NCBI GenBank assembly: GCA_916613615.1
Contig: OU744731.1
Coordinates: 60,848,880 to 60,912,879, forward strand
DNA: 64,000 nucleotides
Direction of reading: 5' to 3'
Source of the DNA: Steromphala cineraria
Lineage: Eukaryota > Mollusca > Gastropoda > Trochida > Trochidae
This document shows, piece after piece, positions 11,105-20,226 of this stretch (position 1 is its first letter; each line of letters begins with the position of its first letter). The position numbers and the translations under genes are program-made. The notes below the pieces were generated by a model. The model saw only the letters and a list, made by a program, of their open reading frames with translations, was not told the DNA's origin and did not search any database.

Positions 11105-11383
11105 AGCATCCTGTCTCAGGGTACGAACGTTACGCTCACTCCACTACAGATTAGCATCCTGTCTCAGGGTACGAACGTTACGCTAACTCCACTACAGATT
11201 AGCATCCTGTCTCAGGGTACGAATGTTACGCTCACTCCACTACAGATTAGCATCCTGTCTCAGGGTACGAACGTTACGCTAACTCCACTACAGATTAGCA
11301 TCCTGTCTCAGGGTACGAACGTTATGCTAACTCCACTACAGATTAGTGGAGTTAGCGTAACGCTCGCACCCTGAGACAGGATA
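11105..11383. repeat. Foldback array: five direct 48-bp units plus one inverted unit
   Basis: Direct units start AGCATCCTGTCTCAGGGTAC at 11105, 11153, 11201, 11249 and 11297. At 11345-11383 the same sequence appears in reverse (AGTGGAGTTAGCGTAACG to CACCCTGAGACAGGAT). The last direct unit and the inverted unit could form a strong hairpin. It lies in intron 1 of the GTPase gene and is probably a small foldback element whose left arm was amplified. Confidence 0.85.
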
Positions 11384-11601
11384 GTTACATTATTATAACA
11401 CTACAGAAAGCAGTATATCTTTCTTCAAAGTGGAGTCAGAGCATTATGTTAGTTTTTGTAACAATCATGAAGGCAAACTAGGAAATATGGTTTAATTATT
11501 ACAAAGGCCACATGGGCAGTTTAACTTTTTAACCTGAGGAAGAAATACTTGTCAAAAGTCTTTGGTATCAGAAGCTTATTAATCATGTTCTGTGTTAACC
11601 A

Positions 11602-11668
11602 GAGAAGTAGCTCAATTGATAAAATGTACGCTCTTCCCCCGGTATGCTAGGGTTTGATTCGCAGCCGT
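11602..11668 (+). repeat. tRNA-like sequence (SINE head or tRNA relic)
   Basis: An A-box-like TAGCTCAATTGAT (11608-11620) and a B-box-like GGGTTTGATTCGC (about 11650-11662) are spaced as in a tRNA. Stem pairing is poor, so this is more likely a decayed SINE head than a working tRNA gene. Confidence 0.4.
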
Positions 11669-11771
11669 GTTATATCCAGTTTGATTAAAATCTAAGCCAT
11701 TCCAAGGAATAAATATTTAAGATATTAACTCTACAAAGACATGAAATCCTCTACACTATTTCTGACCGCAT

Positions 11772-11966
11772 CCCCGTAACTCGCATGTTTTGTTTCCAGT
11801 TTAGTGCAGCCGAAACCAAGCTTAGCGGACCAACACTTTGTCTTAAAAGGAGTACTACGCTAGCGGTTATCATGTTCAAAGCAGGGTGAACAGGAGTTAC
11901 TTGCCCCGAAGGCGATGGCTTTTGATTGGTTAGCTGAGTACACGTAAGAACATGCGACTTACGGGG
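11772..11966. mobile_element. Small MITE, 195 bp, 18-bp inverted ends
   Basis: CCCCGTAACTCGCATGTT at the left and AACATGCGACTTACGGGG at the right are inverse with one mismatch. A looser version of the same ends occurs around 60787 and 60994. No target-site duplication was identified. Confidence 0.55.
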
Positions 11967-12030
11967 CCGCGGTAGGACCTAGTGGAGAGGGATGCCTATC
12001 GAAATGTAAAGTTCGATTCTCGATAGAGTA
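11967..12030 (+). repeat. tRNA-like sequence next to the small MITE
   Basis: CCTAGTGGAGAGG resembles an A box, and AAGTTCGATTCTCG, about 30 bases later, resembles a B box. It may be a SINE head. Base pairing is incomplete. Confidence 0.35.
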
Positions 12031-12535
12031 AATAATCTTAAACTTATATTCCTCGGAACTAGGCTGACTTTGATAAGACTGGTACGAATATAACATAAAT
12101 GGGATTACACTGAAGTGGCATAAAGTACAGTCATGTAAAACAAGAATGTAGTAACAATGCTTATCTTATGAAATTTGAACAGTTTTTTGTCAAAGAAAAG
12201 TTATTGAACGTAAAGGTATTTAAAAAGTATTGCTTATCAATGTGATATGGTATTGTATTAGAACACTAACAGCGGAAATTATGAGACATTTAATATTGAA
12301 ATAAAAAAATTAAATTCATTTTCTATAAAATTATCATTACAAATGTAACAATCTCTTTGATGTGTTGGAAGACCTTTAAATTTACCAGTGTTCTCTAATA
12401 TTGAAAGTGCACCTTTTCTCAATAGTTGTATTCTACGCATTGCATCTTTAGAGCGGGAAATCCGAAATAATGTTGGCAGAGAAAGTTTTCGGACAAATAA
12501 CCGGTGTACAATAATCTTTAAAATGCCGTACGTAC

Positions 12536-12686
12536 CATTCATTGGCACCAGGCTGGTACTCTGCTTCCTGCCAAGAGCGTCCGTGTCCCCCTTCATAAAC
12601 ATGGAGAGGAGGGCCGTCTTGCCCACCCCCCTCTCCCCGAACACCCCCACCACGACGACCTTCCCTGAGGTTGATACTTGGTTCAT
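12536..12686 (-). CDS. Atypical Ras-like GTPase, exon 1: start and P-loop
   Basis: This exon encodes residues 1-50. The start chosen is the ATG at 12684-12686, giving MNQVSTSGKVVVVGVFG and then the P-loop GERGVGKT (17-24). The frame stays open upstream to an acceptor-like TTGGTTTCAG ending at 12726, so a 5' exon may exist and the true start may lie further upstream. The donor AATG|GTACGT ends the exon in phase 1 and matches exon 2. The residue equivalent to Ras Gly12 is Arg19, and the expected switch I stretch (Y-D-P-T-I-E-D in Ras) is replaced by GRKQSTSLVPMN. The three exons total 1995 bases including the stop. The gene fits the Ras superfamily, but I cannot place it in RERG, RGK or another named branch. 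Confidence 0.8.
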
Positions 12687-12978
12687 GGTTGATCCCTTCA
12701 CAGCTTTATCTGCACCAGTTTTCTGAAACCAATAATTTGGCAGTGAAGTCCGCAGGTCTCACTAGAAACGTATGAAATGAAGGTAAATAATATTAATGTT
12801 GATACTTATGGCGCCTTTTCTACGTCCTAAGACATGCTCAAAGCGCTATCTGCGTCATTACCCTGAGGATTGACATACATACCTTGACAGCTGCTATTAA
12901 GCGCTAGTCACGACCACGAAGGTCAGTACATCATGTTTTCAGGTACCACCACACATTCACATCCGGACACACACACTC

Positions 12979-13052
12979 ACAGTGTCACAACCGTACACAC
13001 ACACACACACGCGCACACACACACACAGTGTCACAACCGTACACACACAGAG
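12979..13052. repeat. CA microsatellite flanked by a 23-bp direct repeat
   Basis: CAGTGTCACAACCGTACACA occurs at 12979 and again at about 13026, with an AC/GC dinucleotide run between. It lies upstream of the GTPase gene. Confidence 0.85.
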
Positions 13053-13298
13053 ATTCACCATATATATAGACAAAAGTCGCGAAAATTCCTTTAAAAAATT
13101 ATTTTTATATCTTTTAAAATAACATTTCTTAAACGAGAGGTTTAAGAGAATATAAGGGGGGTTGGGCCAACTTTTCAATATTATGTGTATGTGACTTAAA
13201 AAGTAAATCGTGACCAAAAGCGTAACTTTTTAAGTCAAAATGCGCACTTACTGGTTTTTACGGGTGCTTTACTCATCTCAACTAACATGTTTTTGTCC

Positions 13299-14511
13299 AT
13301 GATAAGACCATTATAGTGCAGAAAATTAATATCAAGTTCAAAGGTATTTTGGAATTCTTCAAGGGAGCAAAAACTTCCATCAAATTTGACAAAATCAGGA
13401 ATCTGAGTAACACCTCTCTCAAACCAAGCAAAACAGAAGACTACCTCTTTACCAACTTCCAGATTGTTGTTGTGGTAAATTGGTTCTGTTATGAATTCAT
13501 CAAAGGAATTAGGCTGAATCTTTTAAGTTGAAAATAAGTAACCCAAATGCTTTTCAACAGCTAGACAATCCTGTCATTCGAAAACTAATGTCTGTTAAAG
13601 TTGCAAAATCTATTACTACATTTTAAGTGCATCTGATGTTTATTTAAAATTCAAGCACAAATGGAAAGAGTGAATGCTTATACTGAACTAGACTGAGAAA
13701 ACATATTATAGCCTATTAAGACCACATTAGATACCAAATTGCGACGGTTTCAGTTTAGGATTATCGATGGTATCTTATCAACAAATTCATTTCTCTTTAC
13801 GATTAAAATCACTGAAAGCAACTTGTGTACATTTTGCCACTCTGATGTAGAAACCATATGTCATCTTTTTGGGGATTGTCAGTTTGTTCAATCTTTCTGG
13901 CAATGTTTTTAAAAATTAATTAATGACAAATGTCCACATGTTCACAAGATGAACTTTGACTTACAGTTGATTGTGTTTGGGTTAAGAAAGAATATCTATA
14001 CTGATGATGTTTTTGATTTGCTGTTGCTGTTAGCAAAAATGTTTAAATATAAATGTAAGGTTTTAAAAACCACTCTCAATTTTAATCATTTTAGACATTA
14101 TATGTATAATAGGTATCTCATTAAAAAAACAGATAGCTTTTAGTAAAAGTAAACAAGACATGTTTTATCAAAAGTGGATGATGTATCATGATATCATCAA
14201 TTTAGAATAATCTCTCTAGAATTGTTCCTTCTTGTGTCCATCATGTAATATCACATTCACAAATATGTCACAACCACAGAGTGCTACTTTGTCATATCAA
14301 CAATAGTCAATATGAATTAAATGTTGACTCTAGGTTTATTATATGCACTTGGAGATAATGTGTGAGTGAATGTGTTGTCTTTGTATGAAAATAACAAAAA
14401 AACAGAAATCTGAAATAGTCTATACTTATATTTCAACGGGATATCTACTACCCTGGGTTGATGTCCCTATTTGTAACAGGGTTTCTGAAATAAAAAGTTT
14501 ATTAAAAAAAC
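13299..14511 (+). mobile_element. 5'-truncated LINE insertion with 15-bp target-site duplication
   Basis: The insert is flanked by AACATGTTTTTGTCC at 13284-13298 and 14512-14526. It ends with AATAAA (14489) and an A-rich tail ATTAAAAAAA, as expected for target-primed reverse transcription. In frame, FQFRIIDGILSTNSFLF is followed by LCTFCHSDVETICHLF and FVQSFW, the zf-RVT segment C-terminal to reverse transcriptase. An in-frame TAA follows shortly after, then the frame resumes with KCPHVHKMNFDLQLIVFGLR. The RT catalytic core is absent, so the copy is dead. Confidence 0.85.
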
Positions 14512-14842
14512 AACATGTTTTTGTCCGATGAGCTACAAAAAAAACAGTGACTCATATGTTGGAAATATTAAATCTATGATCATGCACGATGTTAGCGGGG
14601 GTTCAAAAAGTCGCGAAAAACTTATTTGTTTCAATATCTTTCAGAATAACATTTCTTAATAAAGTACGTGCACAAAACGATTCTCTTTACAACATTTCAG
14701 TCTCTTGCCACTCTTACTATCCCTAGTAGGGGCGACCAATTCTAAAATAAGCATGTAGACGGTGTGATTTCAGATACCCGTAGTCAATTCAGAAATGGAA
14801 ATTGCTCAAACATTCCAAAAAATTAAAAAGGTGTAACGGAGT

Positions 14843-15927
14843 GGTCCTCAGTAAGAGGGCTACCAAATTTCTAATTCATGATTTAGGTAGATTCAAATGT
14901 ATAAATTATCATCCCAATCAGACAAAGAGTCTGTACACAAGGTTTAAACTTTCTTGGCTATTTGCCTTTTGGAGAAGATGGAAATTGGTTTTAAGGCATA
15001 GCCCCTTTGACCCGTATTAGGGGTCATCAAAGCTACGAATTATAATCCTCACTTTTTTTTCAAATATTTTTTTATTCAGTTCAATTCAGCAGGTAATGCC
15101 AGGTATACATTTGATTCAGGTCATGTATTACATTGTTATATGATGAAGCGCCCTTAAAATATTGGCTACATGGGTGCAATATATGCAATCATAACACATT
15201 GATAAAGGTTTTCCATTTGGCATGAAATGAAGGTAAAGTATTGTTTTTACATGCAATAATTTTTTCATCCTTGAGAATATTTCCAAAACTGTCACTTGAT
15301 AATTTATTTTGTTTGATACTGGTGATATGAATATATTTTTGGGCTAATAGAATAATATGTGAAAATAAAAGACTGATCTGGCTGTTGCAAAAGAGAATAT
15401 CAAGGTCAGAGATAATATCAAAGTATGGGATATGTAGAGTAATAAAGTTTTCAACCTTTCTCCAAAATTCATGTACATGTGTATATTTAATAAAAACATG
15501 CTCAAGGTTTTCAGGTTCAGTACCACAAAAAGAGCATATATTTGTATCTACGATTTCCATTTGCAACAGCTCTTTTCTAGTGTAAATTGCTCTATTAATG
15601 AATCTATATTGAAAGTCTAAAAGTTTAACATCCTTAGTACAATTTCTATATTTCTTAAACACATAATCCTCACTTGTCATGCTCAACTTTGTCGGTTTTA
15701 TGCTTCTGGAGAAGAAATGAGGTTTTTGAGGCATAACCTCAATGATCCTTATTATAAATAATTGTCCTCACTAGTCCAGGAGTCTTTTAAAAGTTCTTAG
15801 TGTAATCGAGACAATGGTTCTGGATAAGAAGTCGTAAATGCACAAAAGTTATGGACGGAGGGACGGACAGACGCCGGACACCATGCCATGCAATAAGTCA
15901 ATGGGGCCTTTCAGGCCAGATAAGCTT
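14843..15927 (+). repeat. Relative of the 7632-9209 tandem-repeat element, split by a LINE
   Basis: CAGACAAAGAGTCTGTACAC, GCCCCTTTGACCCGTATTAG and the end CGGACACCATGCCATGC with GGCCAGATAAGCTTA match the intronic element. Its middle is interrupted at 15055-15662. The left boundary is approximate. Confidence 0.65.
15055..15662 (-). mobile_element. 5'-truncated LINE insertion with 13-bp target-site duplication
   Basis: ATAATCCTCACTT occurs at 15042-15054 and 15663-15675. The left edge is a T run followed by TTTTTTTATTC, a polyA tail and AATAAA on the minus strand. The minus-strand frame from 15662 to a TAA at 15189 reads LLDFQYRFINRAIYTRKELL, then ICSFCGTEPENLEHVFI and HVHEFWRKVENF: the zf-RVT segment and C-terminus of a LINE ORF2. 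The second zinc-binding Cys is replaced (FIKYTH). Only the last 157 or so residues are present, so it cannot move by itself. It is the same family as 13299-14511. Confidence 0.9.
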
Positions 15928-16420
15928 AAATATATTCAAGCTATTTTCAGTATTAATTTGATTCTAAGTACGGTACATATATCCTCTAACTCATAGAAAT
16001 AGAAATGAACTTCTTTTGAGACCTTTATTCGAGAATTTTTATTATGGTTTTGCCACTTTGGGAAACTTTTGATGAGCTCTCCGAGATGTAATTGTGTAAA
16101 TAAACCTCCTGGTGAAAATTTAACATGCTAGATTAAAACTTGACACAATGACAGCGTCTCTAGGCTCTCTGAATGATCTATCGGGCTTATCAGTGGAGGT
16201 GTCTATATACTGCCTACTGAGAACTATCAGATGGTTAGTAAGGTCAGAGAGATAAAATGTACACCCTGTAGCACCGCGAGACACTACAAAGATATAATGC
16301 GCACTTTATGGTCTACTCTGAACAAGCTATCAATGGCTGAGCCTACACCGATCTAAATTGTTGGACTCCCAATACTCCCGCACATCTGTCCCCGAGACAC
16401 TAGGTATAGATAGATGCGAG
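15928..16420. other. Presumed 5' region of the methyltransferase gene
   Basis: This is ordinary AT-rich sequence upstream of the methyltransferase start. The frame of that gene is open back to a TGA at 16319-16321. No clear TATA element or obligate splice acceptor is visible, although ACACTAG at 16406-16412 could serve as one. Confidence 0.4.
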
Positions 16421-17707
16421 ATGTCAGTTCACGTCTCAGAGCACGGAGGTCATCTTCCAGTCGGGAGACTAGGGGAAGGTCACTATGGGTCGAACCTCGG
16501 ACTCCTCAAAGGCAAGTATACCGTTTTGCTACAAGACGATTCCTTCTTTACCCTCGTCAAGGAGATTCCCTTTGTGGAAGGGTCCAGGGTGTATTGTATT
16601 GGTGACTACGGAGCAGCCGACGGCGCAGCGACAATGGTGTTTATGAAAGAGCTCTTGATGTTTCTTGAGGGTCTTCATGGACCTGATGTTGAGTTTTTGG
16701 TTTTGCATGAAGATCGAGAGACGAATGACTTCAACTCTCTCTTTAAACGTCTTCATGGCGTTATTCCCGACCCGCCATCCTATCTGCAGGATTTCCCTAA
16801 TGTTTACACCCTTGCTTCTGGGATGAATTTCTATAAACAATGTATGCCTACAGAGTCGATGAACCTGATCGTATGTATGGCAGCTGTTCATTGGTTGTCA
16901 GGGAAACCTCCAGTGTATCCTGACTCCATATACTGCTTCCCTGGGACTGTCGAGGATGTTTTAGAGAGAGTTGAGGCTAAAGCTGCCGAAGATTGGGAAC
17001 ATTTTCTTCTGTTGAGAAGCAAAGAGTTGAAGAAGGGCGGTCTTTTAGTTGTGTCTGCACCGAGTGACAATTTGGACTTACATGGACTGGAAAAGGGGCT
17101 TTGTAACGAGAACTTTCTCACAATTGTTAACGACATATGGATGGAGTTCAGAGATGTAGGAAAAATCACCATTGAAGAGTTCCGGGCAACAAACTTGGCC
17201 TGTTATCATAAAAGCCTAAAAATGCTTAAAGCTCCTTTCGAGAATAAGGAATCTCACGTCTCAACATCGGGTCTTCGATTGATTTCTGCCGAAGTGAAGG
17301 TCCTCCCTTGCGAGTTTTACAACGACTGGCAGAAGAACCACACCGGGTCTGATTATCTCCCTTTGCGGAAGGACTACGCCCGGAAGTTCGTGGCAGCTCA
17401 TAGATGTTGGAGCAACAGCGCCTTCACAACGGGTCTTTCAGACTCGCGACCAGAGGAGGAGAAAGAGGAAATAACGAACGAATTGTACATGGAAGCAGAA
17501 CGAAGAATAGCCAAAACACATCCAGACACTTTCAAGAATGACTATCGTTTTTCTTATATTTTCATTCGGAGTCTAATTATTACGGTCACTTTTATATTCT
17601 TTATGCTTGCTTCGAGAAGGATTTTCTCTACGAAAGACTTATTTCATGCATTTTTAAAAGGAGGTTTCGTGATCTATAATAAATTTGTAACTTTTAATGT
17701 GCTTTAA
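16421..17707 (+). CDS. SABATH-type SAM-dependent carboxyl methyltransferase
   Basis: The product is 428 residues from the ATG at 16421 to a TAA. Members of Pfam Methyltransf_7 transfer the methyl group of S-adenosylmethionine to a carboxylate or a ring nitrogen of small molecules; animal members have no settled substrate. Family landmarks are in order: GEGHYGSNLGLL (18-29), SAM-binding motif I IGDYGAADGAAT (60-71), the acidic loop before NDFN (102-105), and AAVHWLS (154-160) matching the plant S-Y-S-L-H-W-L-S stretch. The usual family end, of the type DTFKNDYRFSYIF, comes near residue 380. Here the frame runs on through a strongly hydrophobic segment (about 378-398, RSLIITVTFIFFML) and 30 more residues, giving a possible C-terminal membrane anchor or unspliced sequence. 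There is no intron in the core. The LTG-like longer start at 16358 (TTG) was rejected in favour of the first ATG. Family assignment is secure; the substrate is unknown. Confidence 0.9.
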   Translation: MSVHVSEHGGHLPVGRLGEGHYGSNLGLLKGKYTVLLQDDSFFTLVKEIPFVEGSRVYCIGDYGAADGAATMVFMKELLMFLEGLHGPDVEFLVLHEDRETNDFNSLFKRLHGVIPDPPSYLQDFPNVYTLASGMNFYKQCMPTESMNLIVCMAAVHWLSGKPPVYPDSIYCFPGTVEDVLERVEAKAAEDWEHFLLLRSKELKKGGLLVVSAPSDNLDLHGLEKGLCNENFLTIVNDIWMEFRDVGKITIEEFRATNLACYHKSLKMLKAPFENKESHVSTSGLRLISAEVKVLPCEFYNDWQKNHTGSDYLPLRKDYARKFVAAHRCWSNSAFTTGLSDSRPEEEKEEITNELYMEAERRIAKTHPDTFKNDYRFSYIFIRSLIITVTFIFFMLASRRIFSTKDLFHAFLKGGFVIYNKFVTFNVL

Positions 17708-19336
17708 AATCAATTTCAAAAAGAATTTCATGTCATTCAAAATGTTTAACCATTGACAGCGTTTAAATTCAAAGGATTCAACTTTTATAGATTTAAGGGG
17801 CGACACGGACAAAGCCCCCCTCCCCCCTTTTCAAATAACTGCGTCTCAGGGGGACCTAAACTTAAAGAGAATGCAACCTGCACCATGTCACTATTTCTGA
17901 TCAGATAGACTGTTGAATGGGATACAATGTAATTATAAGCCTTTTATTTCTGCATGAGGATATACTTACGTAAATGCATTTTGACAATAGGGACCACGCG
18001 CGTTGCCCTGTAGTTTGGGGCAAAGTGCCCAATGCCCAATGCCCAATGAAATGACACATATGAATGTGATCGATAAAACACACGTATAATCAGCGAATAT
18101 AACAAAAGTAATCTTCTTGAAAATTCCAGGCAACTCATGAATTCATTTGAAGGATAGAAATAACAAAATATATGCAAGGATGTACAAATTATTCTCTAAG
18201 ATGTAATGGACGAGGAAAGACGACATTCTAAAATACCCAATATCATGATGCATATGGTACAATGTAGATAAAAATTGGAAAAGTTTACTGGTATACAGTT
18301 TTACATAATCAAAAGATAAAAAAATTACACGAAGCCAATAAAAACTCCAACATGTTTCAATGGTATCATCAGGGAGTCAATGGTACAATGTATATACACA
18401 TCTCTTTGAACTACGAGAGTGTTGATAAAGTAGTTCATTGACTATAGAATAACTCTAATGCATGATGGAAAAAAGAGGCTTGTTCGAACGGTGTAAAATA
18501 ATTATCGTATAGGTTTTTTTATAATTTTTTTATAACACTTTATTATCTTAATAACAAGTACATCGGAAATTCGGGTTGTCCCTAAGCACCCGGCAGCCAC
18601 AGTGCAGCGTCAGTTAATGCGTTGTTCTGCCTTTACAATGCTCACTGTCATGTACCCGGTATGGAGGTGACTAATCAAAATGGTGGACGGGACAGGTCAA
18701 CAGAGGTAGGTGTCTGCTTTCATTGCTCCCTTCTCCTAATCGTTGAGGTTTAGATGGTGACCTTTAACTGTGGTAATAAGGAATAGAATTTTGAATATAT
18801 TCCTTAAGAGTTTTGGTTCACAAACTGCAAGAAATTTGCGTATTTTAGATGTCAAGTTGATGTTTATCTCACTTTCATTTTGAAGCGGAGACGAGATTTT
18901 TAATTGCCTTTTTTCATGCCCTTAAAGACTTTAAATCTCAAACATATATTGTCGCGCATATCAGTGATTGGTAACATGGTTATAATAAAGATTTATGTGC
19001 AACTTGACCTGATTTGGTTCAGAAACTACGAAGTTATTGACAAAATAACAGATCAACGTGGCAACGGAGTGGACTCGCCGAATAATCAGCGGAGCGGACC
19101 AAAAAGTCGGGTAGGGAGAGGACATTTTTGGATATGGAGGGGACACATTTGGATTTGGAGCGGACATCACTTTCAAATTGTACTGTAGTTGAGACAATAC
19201 CCATGGTAATAAACAAACTCCTTTGTAAAGTTAGCCAAATGAAATTCACAGAAGACGTAATCTAGTTTCATAAGAATTATCATCAACCTTTTCATTTACA
19301 AATGCTTGAAACAGAGGTTTCTCTTTTCTTTTGCAG
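17708..19336. other. Intergenic, mostly unremarkable
   Basis: A short CCCAATG triplet repeat lies at about 18030-18050. A T-rich stretch with TATAACACTTTATTATC near 18525-18555 resembles a retroelement 3' end on the minus strand. Two short GGACA...GGAT(A/T)TGGAG units are at 19120-19165. AATAAA at 18337 could serve the methyltransferase transcript. No gene was recognised. Confidence 0.4.
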
Positions 19337-19433
19337 AACTTATCTGGAGAACGTTTCCGTTGCTGCCGTTGTCAAATCACTGCAAAACAGCCGCAACGTA
19401 CCTTGCATTCTGGGATCTCTACCAGACAGATAG
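19337..19433 (+). CDS. Possible terminal exon fragment, unassigned
   Basis: A strong acceptor-like CTCTTTTCTTTTGCAG ends at 19336. Reading after one base gives TYLENVSVAAVVKSLQNSRN and then VPCILGSLPDR before a TAG. Composition looks protein-like, but no family was recognised and no upstream exon with a matching phase was found. Another frame gives a 63-residue run ending in GAVLSGYV that looks less natural. It could equally be chance. Confidence 0.2.
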
Positions 19434-20226
19434 ATACCACGAGTGTATGAAGCGTTTGGGATCAGTCAAAGGGGCAGTCCTATCGGGTTATGTTTAAATG
19501 AAATTCAAGAGGGCGCAGGGATGCATTCTTTTCTCAAAATTTTAAATCTATAACAACTTAAATGTTAAACCAACTAGCTTATTTGAAAACAAATGATCAT
19601 GTAATAATCATAAATATGTAAAAACAGTGAGGTAATCTTGAATTTTTCTTCCGCAAAAATATCCGATAACACTGTCCCTTTGATTATTGAAATTTGTTGA
19701 ATTTTTTTTTTTTGACACAAAGCAATAGCCTCTTTATGATTTTCTTTAGAAAACATAACCGTTACATCACTGTGCAATGAAAGATGCTCTTAATCATGGC
19801 CATATTTCGAAAGAAGCAAACATATTTAACCAAAACCAACTTACCATTAAAAACCTCCGTCCACGCTGTTGGAAATGCTTCTCCGTGTTAAGGGAGTATG
19901 CGAATAAAACACGATATCATCCCTGCTGTATTTATAGCGGCATGCTTAATCTGAGTGGAACTATTTGCATGTGTGAAAGATTGTTCTATTTTGAAATACA
20001 AACATAGGACTCTATTAACACGTTGAAACGGACAAAATAAGTGTTTGGTTTGGTCGAACTTAAGAACGAAAAAATATTTTTTTATTTTTCTGATGTTCCC
20101 CTGTCGTCAATCACATTAGTAAGATGCCTTCGGGGTAGGAAAAGCTATTTTTATGCTGGATGATAATAAACGTTCAAAGATTTTTTAACAACATAAAGAC
20201 TGATTGATATTGTGAATTTGTCCAAT

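Noticed and set aside
16529..17172. Minus-strand open frames across the methyltransferase
   Set aside because: They are antisense shadows of a well-supported coding sequence.
19034..19249. Overlapping open frames on both strands near 19.1 kb
   Set aside because: They come from short GGACA/TTGGAT imperfect repeats, with no motif or splice context.
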